Of a stretch of 64,000 nucleotides of DNA, positions 1 through 12,100 are shown piece after piece; position 1 is the first letter of the stretch; each line of letters starts with the position of its first letter. Made by a program: the position numbers and the translations under genes. Source of the stretch: Erythrocercus mccallii. Taxonomy: Eukaryota; Chordata; Aves; Passeriformes; Dicruridae. The stretch covers positions 113,136 through 177,135 of the forward strand of contig VZRG01001531.1 in NCBI GenBank assembly GCA_013397435.1, given 5' to 3'. The notes beneath the pieces are model-generated. The model was not told the DNA's origin. It did not search any database and saw nothing but the letters and a program-made list of their open reading frames with translations.

Positions 1-1070
1 CTTTGGGCTTGGTCCAGTTTCCAAGGTTTAAAGAAAAAGATAAAAATCTAGGAGGTTTGCGCAGGGGTAAAATGATGGGTAGAAATGAGAGGAACAGTTC
101 ATCTGCGCTGTGAATGGACACTGTGGGGCCAAATCCCAGATGTGCCCTTAAAGGTTGTTGTACAGGAAATTTAACTAACAAACAGATACTGCTTGGTGCT
201 TTTCCTGTTGCTATCATGATTCTCACTTTCTGATGCATGTGTGAGTTCACTTTGAGATCCCTCCTTGTTTGCTGGGAGCAGAAGGGAGAAGTTGCTCACA
301 AGTGAGGTGATGGCACTGGCATGAGCCATCTATCTGTGTGGTCCCCAATGTGTTGGCCAACACATTACCTGCCAGAGGCATCTTGATGCCCAGTTCTGCA
401 GCAGTTCAAACTTTATGCAGTGTCAGAGTATGGCAGGCACCCAGCCTTCCTCCTTGGACAGAGACGAGGAATATGGCTAGCAGTGCCCCCGCTGCTCTGT
501 ATGTGCATGGCTGAATTGGATAGTGGTAGGTGGATATTCTCCTCCCAGAACACTCCTGTGTTTCTTTGTTGACAGGAATGGTTTCCTGCACAGTGGATTG
601 CTCAGGCTTGAAAAAGAACGACTGAAAATTATATTGAGAGTTTGTTAGAAATATGATCTGCAGCTTTGTACTGTTGGCTTGCCCAGGCCAAATAAGTTTT
701 GATTGGAGTTTATTGGAGTAGGTTCTCTTTTGTCTCTCTTTCCCCCCGTTTCTCCCCAATGACAGTTACTGGTGGATTGGGCTGGTCAGACAACAGCTGG
801 GACATGCTCTAGGTTCAAAAAATTGCTCTTTTTTATCTGAAAAAAGAGGAAACCTCATGTAGCCTCCAGGAATTAGGGTGTAGAGCAACCAGTAACTCAG
901 TAACAGAAGAGTCATAAGGGGAAGGCAGAGTCTGTGGAAGCCCCTTGTCTGCTTTCCAGGGATGGGAGAGGCCTCCTGACTGGACCTGTGCGCAGAGCAA
1001 AGGTATTTCTCCACTCCACATGGGATAAAGCAGAATTTGGACTTTACTTCTTGAATCCAAGCAAGAAGAG
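1..1070. other. Noncoding flank or intron with a 20-bp perfect palindrome
   Basis: No gene, repeat family or RNA is recognised here. The open frames are short and low in coding character. The one regular structure is a perfect palindrome at 347-366 (AATGTGTTGG/CCAACACATT). By position this should be upstream sequence or an earlier intron of KCNIP4. Confidence 0.6.
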
Positions 1071-1530
1071 TCACAGAATTATAAAATGGTTTGGGTTGGA
1101 AGGGGTCTTTAAATGGCATGTAATTCCAGACTCACTGCTGTGGGCAGGGACACCTCCCACTGTTGCAGGTTGCTCCAACACCTCCCACTGTTGCAGCCCG
1201 GTCCAACCTGGCCCTGGCCTTGGACAGTTCCAGGGGCAGCCACAGCTGATCTGGGCACCCTGTGCCAAGGTCTGCTTGTCCTCACAGGGAAAAATTTTTT
1301 CTTAATATCTAATCTAAATCTACTCTCAGTTTGAACCTATTCCCCCTTTGTCCTGTAACTCCAGGCTCCCATAAACAGTCTTGCCTTGTCTTTTGTGTAA
1401 GTTCCCTTCAGGCACGGGAAGGCCACAACTGGGTCTCTGAAGCCTTCTCTTTTCTAGGATGGACAATGACAATTCTCTAAGCCTTTCATCATAGGAAAGG
1501 TGCTCCATCCCTCTGAGGAAGGGAGGATGC
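1071..1530 (-). mobile_element. CR1 LINE 3' fragment, reverse orientation
   Basis: TCACAGAATTATAAAATGG at 1071 is the reverse complement of the CR1 3' tail (CCATTTTATAATTCTGTGA). It is followed by degraded CR1 3' landmarks: 'GGTTTGGGTTGGAAGGGG', the 'GACACCTCCCACTGTTGCAG' block (partly duplicated at about 1149 and 1180), 'GAACCTATTCCCCC' and 'AGGTGCTCCATCCCTCTGA'. It is a 5'-truncated copy with no coding capacity. The far edge near 1530 is approximate. Confidence 0.9.
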
Positions 1531-2335
1531 CTTGGCATGTGAAAGAGCTGGGCTGCTCTGAAATGCAACTTTCTTAAAAGAAAAGAAAAAGAAATCCATT
1601 TCTGTGGAACATTTTTATTTTCTACAAAATAGATCTTTTAACAAGAAAAAGAAATTTTATATTTGTTAATTGGATATGTTGGTAGATCAGCTGAGAGCTG
1701 CAGTAAACCAGGAAAGAGGTAGAAGTGAAGTGGACTGTGAGAAATCCCCTTTCCCAAACAGAAATAAAATTAATTTTCAATGCTTATTGGCATCACCCAG
1801 CTCATTTCATTTTTAGTAGGAGCAGAGATTTTAAACCTGACCAAAAATAAGATTAAGTTACTTTCTTCTTTTTACCCTCTGTCCCAGTCCATTTCCATCA
1901 GGTAGTATTTCTTTCTTTCTTTTGCTTTCTCTACTCCACCATTGTTTATTGCTCTAAATTATAATAACTTATATCTGGACTGTCCCAAAGGTTTGATTTC
2001 CATGGTAATTTGATTTGATATTTCAATAAATTCTTGACCTCCTCTCAGGAGTGTTTAGGCTCAATGAGAATTTCAGTAAGGGCTGTTAGATGCTCAAGTG
2101 AAATTCAATAATGAAGAGAAAAGTATAAGATTTATTTTTGGATGGGAGTACCTGAGAAAAGCTGTGGATGTCAGTGATGCTAATTATATTGATACGGAAT
2201 TGATACTTCTAAAATATTAATAATATATTGGAATACTCATACAGAAAACAGCTTCACTTAGACCTTTAGGGACACCTTGCTACACAGAAAAGCTTTAGTG
2301 AAGTCATTAAGAAAACCATTTACAGCTTTCAAAAG
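1531..2335. other. AT-rich noncoding sequence, nothing specific seen
   Basis: Ordinary AT-rich DNA with a short pyrimidine run near 1905-1930 (TTTCTTTC). No gene or repeat family is recognised before the LTR boundary at 2336. Confidence 0.55.
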
Positions 2336-2997
2336 TGTCCTGGGGTGACTTTAAGATGCCCTGTATCCCCAAATCGTCTGCCTGTGTGTGTTGGATATTG
2401 TACCTTTAAGGTTTCTGAAACATCTGGGAAAAAAGCTGCAAGGTTTGTTTTGAGCAATTTATCTTTTTACATTCCTCTCCTCTGCTCTCGGGCAGTCTGG
2501 CCTTGGGCTTCAGCGTGGCAGATGGCGGAGGGAGAGATCTGCTTTGCTTGGTTAGCTGAGCCTTAGCTAACTAAAGCAGAGGAAATTTCCTGGATTTCAC
2601 TTCTTTCTTGGACTGCTACCTTGTCCTGGACTGAGGAGAGATCCAGAGAGAGAGAGAGACACCTGACCCTCTGCGCCACCAGGCCCTCCAGACCCCAGGA
2701 CCCCAGGACTCTTCCATCACCAAAGGGGCTCCGTGAGAAAAAGACCCTTTTTTCTTTCCTCTGAATTTTTTATCTCTTCAGAGTGGCAGGACGTTTTGTC
2801 ATCTAATATTGTTTAATTTATTGTGCTGGAAGTACTCTGCCTGTCAATAAACAGGTTTTTTTCCACTGCTCTCTGAGAAAGTCCTTCCCGAACCGGTTGG
2901 GGGTGGGGGGGGGGGGCACATAAGTTTGCTTCCTGGGGGCTGGGGAGAGAGGGCTCCCTTGGAGGTTTTCTTCCATATTTTGCCCTAAACCAGGACA
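2336..2997 (+). mobile_element. Complete solo LTR (ERVL-like), 662 bp, with 5-bp target duplication
   Basis: It starts TGTCCTGGGG and ends CTAAACCAGGACA, giving matching terminal inverted repeats TGTCCTGG/CCAGGACA. The flanks AAAAG (2331-2335) and AAAAG (2998-3002) are a 5-bp target-site duplication, as made by ERVL-type integrases. A polyadenylation signal AATAAA at 2846-2851 gives + orientation, the same as KCNIP4. It contains a short (AG)n run and a 12-G run near 2905-2916. No internal retroviral genes remain. It lies about 1.5 kb upstream of the KChIP4a-type exon. Confidence 0.92.
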
Positions 2998-3281
2998 AAA
3001 AGAATCTGTGGGACCGATCCTGCTGTGAACAGCAACACAGGGTCCACTGTGCAGCTCAGGTCCCTTCTCATCACACAGACAGCCTTGGACTCACAGCATC
3101 ATCTCAGTGCTTAATGCTGGACAAGAGTGCCCTGGGAGACAGCAAGATAAAGCATCAGCTGAAGATAGATGTACACAAATCTTAAACTGAAACAGCGAGC
3201 TGTATTTCAGGCTTTCAGAGGAGTATTATTAATGCAGTAGCTTAATAATTACAACAATGTGTTTTTACTTTTACACACATC

Positions 3282-3318
3282 CATCTATCTATCTATCTGT
3301 CTGTCTGTCTGTCTATCT
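3282..3318. repeat. Tetranucleotide microsatellite (CTAT)n(CTGT)n
   Basis: About three CTAT units run into about four CTGT units and then CTATCTTT. It is a compound simple repeat and likely length-polymorphic. Confidence 0.93.
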
Positions 3319-4224
3319 TTCCAGGTTAGATTGTCCCAAAATGAGTTAAAAGAATGATTAATGTCATTCTTGATGTTGTGCACAGAATTCTTAGTCATTG
3401 CAGATCAAGGAATCAAAATTTACCAGAACAAGTGGCCCTATTTTCAAAGGGATGCAGGGGTTTCTTTGTAATTCTATGCATGTCTGACTGCAAATCTAGA
3501 GAGCTAAGGGAAGGGTAAGTAGGAAGGACAGACAAGTGCTTGCTAAGGGCTGCTATTATGTGGCTCTGAATAAGGTCCTTCGGAGAATCTGTTCCTAACT
3601 GTCATGTCCAAGGACTTGGAAGCAATTTCAGTGTTTCTGGGTGCTCATGGAAGTGCCTCCTGAGCCAAGGGAGTCAGCTTCATGCAGTGCTAGCCATGGG
3701 CACGCTGTGTCCTTGGTGCAGTGAGTTGGCTTCCCTTGCCTGGGACAGCCGTGGGAGCAGTGGCTGACCTGCACTAAGGGCAAAGGTTTAACATCTGCAC
3801 AAGCCCCAAGGGCTGTGCAACGGGAGGGAAATGCTTTTGCTTCCCACAGACCACTCAGACTTTATCTGATTTCCCTCTAACAAGCTGCTGCTTATAATAT
3901 TTCAGATTTTACTAGGTTCCTGTAAATGTCTTTGCAGTTTGGGAAAACAAGCTACTTGAACAAATAGCTAACCTTTTGTAACTGTATTCCAGTCAGTAGC
4001 GAAATACAGAAATAGGGCATCTTTTTAATGAAATTATTTTGCCTTGAGTTTTCTGAAGTTCACTATCAGGCAAAGAAAGTATTTGGACTTTTTCCTCTGT
4101 GTTGTTTAATATCCTTCTAAAGCTGTAATTCAGTGTGAAAATTTTTACTAGATATCAAACAGATCTGGTGGATTTTGACTGTGACAGACAGGAAATGCTA
4201 AACAAAGTGGTTACTGTATATTCT

Positions 4225-4238
4225 GTTGCCGTAGAGAC
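4225..4238 (+). promoter_or_regulatory. X-box (RFX)-like motif upstream of the KChIP4a-type exon
   Basis: GTTGCCGTAGAGAC differs at about two positions from the common RFX site form GTTGCCATGGAGAC. It lies about 250 bases before the ATG at 4483, where a promoter or 5' UTR would be expected. A single motif match is weak evidence. Confidence 0.2.
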
Positions 4239-4482
4239 TGAAATATCTGTATCCATGCAGGCAAGTGATGCAGACATGGTAAGATTTGACTCCTTACATT
4301 CCTGTGTTCATCTGGCTGTCAATGGAAATGTTTTATGGTGCGAATATTCTGGGCTTCTTTAGCATTGTATTTGTCTGGTTGTCTGGCATGTCTTGGACTA
4401 GGAGGGCTTTTTAATTAAAGTCTAACTCTGAAGTCAGGACTCTCCCTCAGAAAAGATGCTTTTACATAAATAATTTTTCAAG

Positions 4483-4582
4483 ATGAACTTGGAGGGACTT
4501 GAAATGATTGTTGTACTGGTGATAATAGTTGGATTTGTGAAGGCACTTGAGCATATGGGTCTCCTAGAAGACAACTTTGAAG
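4483..4582 (+). CDS. KCNIP4: KCNIP4 alternative first coding exon, KChIP4a-type N-terminus (partial CDS)
   Basis: KChIPs are EF-hand calcium sensors that bind the N-terminus of Kv4 potassium channels. The KChIP4a N-terminus carries the known K-channel inactivation suppressor (KIS) region, which slows Kv4 inactivation and acts as a membrane anchor. Seen here: the exon opens with MNLEGLEMI, followed by a hydrophobic segment at about residues 9-19 (IVVLVIIVGFV), then a K/L/E-rich part ending GLLEDNFE. There are 33 full codons plus one base. The ATG has A at -3, and an in-frame TAA at 4471-4473 lies just upstream, which fixes the start. The exon ends GAAG, followed by donor GTAGGA at 4583. Phase 1 with a final G fits joining to the shared KCNIP exon that completes an Asp codon. 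The start matches the mammalian KChIP4a N-terminus as I remember it, with several conservative hydrophobic changes. An open frame continues past the donor to 4698 but looks intronic. KCNIP2 and KCNIP3 also have membrane-type N-termini, but finding both types in one long locus favours KCNIP4. Confidence 0.88.
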
Positions 4583-7500
4583 GTAGGATATTAAGAAATA
4601 GAAAGTATTTTATTCTGAAACCCAGTTGCTGCAGAGGCTTTTACTTTAATCTGTATGTGCATGTGCAGCGTTTGAGTATCTGGGGAGCTGAAAGGTAGCT
4701 GAAATAACATTATATGCTTTCTTTAGGCAAATGAAATGTATTTAAATGTCTATATAGTATTGTAGCTCTCATTGCAACTCTGAAAATAAATGTGACAATC
4801 TTAAACTATTCTTTGTTTATGTTTAAGATTGTTTCAAGAACTTCAATACAGATTTGTGTGCTTTAGTAAACTGCTGCTCACATCCCAAAGCTCTGAATGA
4901 AAGGTTTACATTTTAGTAAGTTTATCGTTATACCCTCTCAATTTGTTCTAATTTCTAGAAATGTCATGGCTTATTTTTAGCTATTTGCTATTATTACTGA
5001 AAATCCAAAAACCTTACTTATTTGAATGAATGTTTCTGTCATAATCAATTTAGACTTCTTTCAGAATATTTAACAGATCTGCTTGGTCTTGCTCTCTATT
5101 CTCATGTATGTTTTAGGAAAACATTGCCAATTGAAATGTAAATATGCTTTGTAGAATATAGTTTGAAGGAGCTAACTGCTAAAGATGCCTTAATTCTTGT
5201 TACCTCTCTGTTTTTATAAACAATGTAATTCATGTAGAAACATGCAAATATTAAATGTAAGCAGAAGGGATGAATTTTAGACAGCACTATAAATCAAAGC
5301 ATGCCTGTGCAGATAGTCTCATTGTTTAATAGGGAGAGTAGATTTACAGTGTACCTGAATATTCCTGAATACTGAACAGCTGCTTTTTTTAGAAACTTGA
5401 GAGTAATTTTTCATGGTAAGCAAGAAATACACAGTTGTTGAAATAACCTTCAGCTACCACAGGTAGAGAACAATTATTCCTTTCTGCTTTAGTGCTCATG
5501 ACAACCTGGAAGAGGTGAGCTTGCTGGCCTCATATTAATTATCTGACAACATTTAGTACAAGGTTTGAAGAATCTTGAAGATTAGCAGCAAGTCCTGTTA
5601 ATGGAGGGGAAAAGTTATAAAACTTTCGGTTCATTGATTGTGTGCTTTATTTTAGTTCTCATACATATGTTTGCTTTTCCTATGTCCTGCTGCTGTGAGC
5701 ATTTTTCCTAACTTTCATATTTGCATAAATTAAGAGGTACCTGGTGATGACTGAGGCAAAGCATTTTGAAGCTAGGCAGTAATACAGATTGCATAGCAAG
5801 TGCTTTACCTACCAGCTCTGTCTTTGCCAGGGCTATTGAAATGATCAAATTGTGCAAGCAAGACAGAGTGACAATAGAAAAATCCATTCATTCTGGCTTT
5901 TATGAGTCTTCAGATGCCTGTGTGCTGCTATCACAGAAAGGTGTTAGTACCTGATGTACAGAACATACAGCATACACATACTTCGTGAAGCTCTGGTTCT
6001 TGTGAGATCTGCTGCTTGCTTTGCTGTAATGGTGAGATGAATGAGGTTGTCTCTCAATAATTTCCAGCAGAGACTATTGACTGTTTTTTACAATAGGTTA
6101 GTTCTTAATGCTCACAAAGAAATTATACTTAATATTCTAGTGAGAAAAAAAGTTGAGCTACTTTTAAGTTCCATTATTTTTAATAGTATTGCATAATGCT
6201 ATAGAATTTACAGAGCATCGAGTTAAACATGGAGCTGTAGAAAGGTGTGTGCTGAAACTCGAGTACAGCATATGGAGTGCCAGCCAGCAATAGCTGGAAC
6301 AGCTGGACCTTGCCTTGGGCCCAGATAACTCCTGGCTGTGCTTTCAGTTTCCCCAGATTGTTGTGGACTTTGTTTATACTGAACAGCTTACAAAAGTACA
6401 CTGATAACAAATTGTGTGTTGAAACTATTATAATTATCATTCAAACTCATCACTACTTTCTACAGAGACTTTCAAAGGGACTTAAAAATGTAGAATATAA
6501 AATCTATACATTTTTAAGTGGAGGAAGAGGATTCAAATTACCATGAACAGAAACAGGCAAAACTTACTGAAATTCTGCACCCTTCCAGCTAGTCATGACC
6601 AGCCAGGAATGTGCTCTCTGGAAGATCACAGTCACTAAAAGGAGATGCTCGTGCTGGAGTTCAAGTCCTTGTCTGTTGCTGGTCTCTTGCTCTTATTCTA
6701 ACCAGGGCACCTGGACAGGTGAGCCAGCTGAGTCTTCGTGCTGCTGAGAAAGGGTCTCTGTCTAAATGTCACAGAGAGCACTCAAACTTATAAACTTCTT
6801 TGGAAAAGCACTAGCTCAAACCATCTGTCAGGAACTGAGCAGAGCAGAGGACATCAGGGTTTTCCTAACTGTGCTTTTGTTTCTATCCAAAACTGGTTTT
6901 GAAAAACATACAAATATTCACAAAAAAAAATGCCATTTCCTATCTCCTCCACTTCTAAAATACAGTGGAGAACAATGTTCAACACTAGATGTTCCTAGGG
7001 AAAACTGCTGTCTTTCAGCTTCAGTCTGTGGTGTACAATGTGTGGGATAAAGGGAAAGAGTGAAGTTTCTAACAGAAGAAAAGCAGAATGATGAAACGAT
7101 TCTCTTGACAACTACAATTCAAATGTTCATATGCACCTCATAGACTTAGTTTGGTTTAAACACTTGTGTATTAATTTCCATCTTTTTGAGAGCTGCTACC
7201 ATGTAATCTTGAAATTAACTTTTTGTTCCTCAAATCTCTTATCTCCTTTTCCTCCTTTATTTTCTTGAAGTGCGTGCCTTGTTAAGTCTCAGCCCTGGCT
7301 CGCTTCCCACACCTTGCTTTGCTGTGGCTGGGCTGTTTGGCAGCACGCAGGTGTTGGATGGGGCTCCTCAGCAGGGCCGGTGGCAGAGTTCCCAGTGGCG
7401 GCGATGGCACCACCGCAGTGTGTGTGGCCAGTGGGGCACAGTGTATCAGCATGAGCAGGGCTTCTCAGACTGCAGTGCCACTTCTACAGAGCAAAACACA

Positions 7501-9058
7501 ACAGCACTGCTAGAAATATATAGTCACAGAACAGATTCAAGGGCCTGAGTTTGTATTTTCTGGTGCCCACACTTGGACTTCTGCCTTTGCTACTCCTATT
7601 TCTGGCCCATTTGTGACTGCTTCTTATCTTTAAAAAAACTGATTATACCAGTACCCTGGAATGAGCTCAGAGAGCTGTCCTTGAGTATAAAGGACTGGCT
7701 CTGGATAGACTGAGACAAAACAGCAGCCTCCAGACTAACAACGAAGAGAGCTCTGTGTATGCATTTACCTCTGCGAGCTGAGAGACACCTGCTGTCCTCG
7801 AGAAGGTGACAGAGCTGACTGGCTGTCGCACGCTTGCTGACTGAAAGGAAGTCATTATCAGAACTGTAATATTTTCTCTGTGTTCCCACAGCAGTCACAG
7901 CTTGGCTGTGTGCTGTGTCTCAGCTCACAAGTGTTGGTACTTGATGCACACTAACACGTGTGGCCACAACACACTCCACAATGTGCCTGCAGGACAGCCT
8001 CCAGCTTGTGGTCAGCACTCCTGCTTTGGGCTGTGCCAAGTTATCACAATTGATCTGGTGCTGGGCAGTTTCAGTTGATGAACATATTTTGGGGGTGTCT
8101 GCTTCAATGTGGATTCAGCATGAGCAAGTACTCAGCTTCGTGTTCTGGCTTTGGAATGTTTACATTCTTGCACTTTCTTGGCTTGTTTGAGTGGCTGATG
8201 AACTCAATAGAAAGCATTTATACCTACAGATGATCTCTGGCCTACAAATTACTTCTGTGCACTCATGTGAGCAAGTAGGACTGTGCAGCTTTTGTGAACA
8301 TAGAAAAATCAAAGGACAGGGACCTTCTGAACAGAAATAAGCTTGTTTTCTACTATCTGGCATGGTTTTCTACATGCTAATGGTGACAGGACTGTGCAAG
8401 AGGTTTTCCTCTCCCTTCTTCAAGATGGTGCTCAGACAGATGGAATGTCTTTTTCTCTACATACTCAATTTATTCACAAGTAAAATGGATCCATTTTCCT
8501 CCAAGCTTAACCTTGACCATAAATACTTGGAACTTTTACATGGAAAGGTTCTAAATCAGCAGGTTGTAAACTGTAAGAATCTGCTAGCAGTGTGTGCTAT
8601 TACATACCGCTGTGCATGTAATAAACTTCTGTCTTCATTCTGCCACTGCTGACAGGCTCATCATAGTGATCATCTAATTCACACCTTAGAAGCTGGATGA
8701 GAGATCATCACAGGAGACTTGGTGGGTGTAATGCAGAATCAGGATCCTAATTTTTTTCCACTATCTTACATGACTCTTATTTTGTAATATTAGTTGGATA
8801 TTTTACAGCTCTGCTTATCACCTACACTTGAAAAATCTTTCCACTAAAAGTGCTTGATGCATTCCAGGTGAATACAGTGCTGCACTTTTCTTGCATTCAG
8901 TACACTCCTCAGGTACACATTGCAGATGTGGAAAGTGACGAAGATTCTGTCAGTGTATAACTCCTAATAAGCTGTCAAGATGAAAAGGGCAGGACAACAG
9001 GTTAGGACAGAAGAATGTACCTGTTCTTTCAGGTGGGGAGGAGTATGCCTTTACTGCA
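4583..9058. other. KCNIP4 intron, first part, no element recognised
   Basis: It starts with donor GTAGGA and continues as AT-rich intron. Open frames are short and scattered on both strands. The slightly GC-richer part near 7270-7550 contains no recognisable domain. I see no RNA gene or repeat family here. Confidence 0.6.
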
Positions 9059-9165
9059 GAATCACAGAATTGCAAAATGGTTTGAATTGGAAGGGACCTT
9101 AAAGATCATCCAGTTCCAAGCCCCCTGCCCATCAACTAGATCAGGTTGCTCAAAGTTGCTCCACA
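9059..9165 (-). mobile_element. Short CR1 LINE 3' end, reverse orientation
   Basis: AATCACAGAATTGCAAAATGG, then TTGAATTGGAAGGGACCTTAAAGATCATCCAG and a TCAGGTTGCTC block, are the reverse complement of the CR1 3' terminus. It is severely 5'-truncated, at about 105 bases. Confidence 0.9.
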
Positions 9166-12100
9166 ACATTATGAGACTTCTTTTCTCAGACAGGGACTGG
9201 TAATGTTTGTATCCCTAGGGAAACTGAATCAGCACAAGCGAGTGCTGCTGTGTTGGTGGATGGAGCTGCTGTTCCTGTGTCAGTCATGGCACCTGCAGGG
9301 TGGTACCACCATTCACAAATGGTGTTACTGAAAAGTCCTTCCAGGGGAATTAGATGCAAGACATGATGACTCAATAAGAAGGTCACTCTATTTTCAGTTT
9401 CATCATCTCAGATCTTTTTGAAAGGTTAGGGTAGCTTCTGTGACCCCATGATTACCACAGAGCCCACTGTGGTGGCCATAATATCTCTTGGGCACTCCCT
9501 GGACTCTACTTACTAACAAATCCTAAATCCATATTGACAGAATGTCAATTTTATTTTTGTACCTCAGAACCGTCTAGCTTTGGACTTGTTATTTAATCCA
9601 AGTTTGCTGTACTGTGAAGTGGAAAAAACCTTTTTGCTTTAATCTGTGGTTTTCCATTAAACACCTGACCCACTTTTGTCCTAGCTGGAATGCTTCTGTG
9701 CTTAAAATTCCTTCCTAGTTTAGTTGTCTTGGATTCAAAGGATTTTACCAGTTGTCAAAACTGTCCTCTTTTTTTGGCTTTTGTCCTGACCTCTGAATTG
9801 TTATTATTCTTAAAGAATTTCTTCTATTGTGTCATTTGAAAAAGGGTAGAAAAATACGAACTCAATAAATATCCCAACAATGTTGAGATGACCTAATTCT
9901 GACATGCTCTGAAAGGTGGGTTTTTTCCCTTGTTCATTCTTGTGAAAATTCTACTGTACAATATGCATATTTTAGGAGGGAAAAAATGTGATGCATCTTA
10001 ATTTTCATTTATCACATAGTTCAAAATATTGTGCTTTCCCTAGCACATTTTTCAATTCTTTGTGCACACACCAGCTCACATACAGTCACTAATTTGTAAA
10101 GCCTTGGTCAATATACTCTGAATTTATGTATTTCATTGAAAAACTAGGGAAATAATGTTATTGTACATCAATGGTGACATATTGTGGTTCTGTTAGGTCA
10201 GTGTTATACACCATAGGAGAATCTGAGTTGTCTTATTAGGGTGGAAGCTCGTTGCCTTGTATGAACCAAAAAGCACAGGATGAAGAGGTAGCCCAGAAAA
10301 GAATACAGGAGGAGGGCCTCAAGGATCCCACTTCAGTTGGTATCTTCCCGCATGAGAAAAAAGAAGAAAGGGAGCCTCCAGGAGTGAAATAGTCTGAATA
10401 AAAAGCATTCTATGGCATCTCAGCAGGTTAAAGAAAGCCTTGTGAATGGACAGGTGAAGGTTCAGTGGACCAAAGAGAAGGCACAACCAGAGAGCTCCTT
10501 CGCATTCCTGTTTTTCCATGGCCAGTCTCGTGTCTCCCTGTGTGGGACCAGTGGTCATGCACAAGGCAGGCTGAGGCTTTCCTTTGGCAGAGAGAGATAC
10601 ATGGCAACTCAACGCTTATCTGGTCCAGGATAGCATGTGAGCTGCTCTACCAGTCTAATATTACTTGAGCGTGTACAAGTAATAAAAGCAAATAAAAAAA
10701 AAAGCAAATCATTATACAGCACCAGAATGGGGGAGACCCGAATCTCCCAGCCATGTGAACAATTAGCTGCTTCCTTTACCACAGCCTAAGATGGTTTTCA
10801 CCTTTGTAAGTAAAAATAGCTCCAGTAATTGCTTTCTCTTGTTTTTTCTCCAAAGAATATGAATGTGTCACTTGCTTCCAGTTGACCTAAGTTTGTCTCC
10901 TAGCAAGACTACGTGCTAGCTTTTTTCTCACCAGGAGGAGCACTGCCTGTTGCTGGCAATCTGCTCACCATCCTCTATCCCTTACCTACTGTCCAACACT
11001 TGCTTTCCTCAAGTTTTCTGTCGTTTATAAAACTTGAGGATCCTATGTTGAGACTCCTTGCAGATCAGAGGATTTGAAGAACAGTGAGGTTCTTCAAGTT
11101 TCTAACATCTGCTTTTCCCTGCAAAGATGTTTGGGAAAAACCTGTGGTCAGTCCTGCTCAGAACAAGCCACCCAGGCCCTGCCACATCCATCATGCATGG
11201 ACACCCTGGGAATCAGCTGGCTGTACTGGAGCATTTATGCTCCCTTCCACCTTTTGAATGTTTCAGTAGCACTCCCTGCAGCTGTTTTCACTTTTGCTTC
11301 TTGATTTTAAAAGCAAATTTTTGAGCTCAACTGCTTAGAACTCCCAGCTGGGCTTTTTAAATACTAAAGGAAAAGGTTGAAAGGAGCAACCATGGATCCT
11401 GAGCAGAAAAGAAACTCCTGACACAACATGCACATATTGCTGAGAAGAAAGAAAACAAATGTGATATGACTTGTAGGAGAAACTTGAGGAAGACCAGTGT
11501 AAACATCAGAGACAAACTAAAAGATGTGGCCTGATAATGATGTCCTGAAGGCCTTTCTTTTATGTTATTACTCCTGGCCTCTCTTCTCTTCTGCCTCCAT
11601 CCCTGTATCTTGATTCTCCCACATCTATTAAATGGGAAAGGAAACTGGTTCCAAAGTAAAGACCTGAGTAGTGAGCTAGTAGAGCTGGCAGAAGCACAGA
11701 GCCTGCTTTCCTAGCTGTGGGATGACATCCCCCATGCAGGTAGGGACAGTCTTCCACTCTTGCGTAGATATCCAACTGTGCTTGCAAAGGAAATTTTTTG
11801 TTTGGATTTTGGTTTTACAGGCAGAGATAATGGGATCTAGTTTTCAGTTCTACAGCTCTCCTCTTCACAGAGTTTGTTTTCTGCAGTCCTAGATCAGTTT
11901 CCTGGGTCGAAGTTCCATAGGACATTGGTGCTGACCCTGGAGAAGGTTTTGAAGATCCCTCTTGCACTGTATGTTCAGGTTTCTCATTTTGTTTTCAACG
12001 AGGAGGCCAGTTCTGCCTATGAATGGGCTTCAGAGCAGTATCAGTGAGAAAAACTTTTCTTCTTTGTCTCTGCTTGGATATTTGGCCCAGGGATAATAAT

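Larger units (their letters stand above)
3003..4470. other. Upstream flank of the KChIP4a-type exon; probable promoter/5' UTR in its last few hundred bases
   Basis: The stretch holds a CTAT/CTGT microsatellite (3282-3318) and otherwise single-copy-looking sequence. The segment about 4120-4482 includes an open frame (4135-4362) that is probably chance. No clear TATA box or CpG island marks the transcription start, so the 5' UTR limits cannot be set. Confidence 0.5.

Noticed and set aside
4135..4362. 75-codon frame upstream of the KChIP4a-type exon
   Set aside because: Start codon is not in a good context, no homology recognised, and it ends before the real exon in a region likely to be 5' flank or UTR.
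4583..4698. Extension of the KChIP4a-type frame past the donor to a 71-residue protein
   Set aside because: Donor GTAGGA and the phase shared with the other exon indicate splicing; the extension residues have no KChIP similarity.
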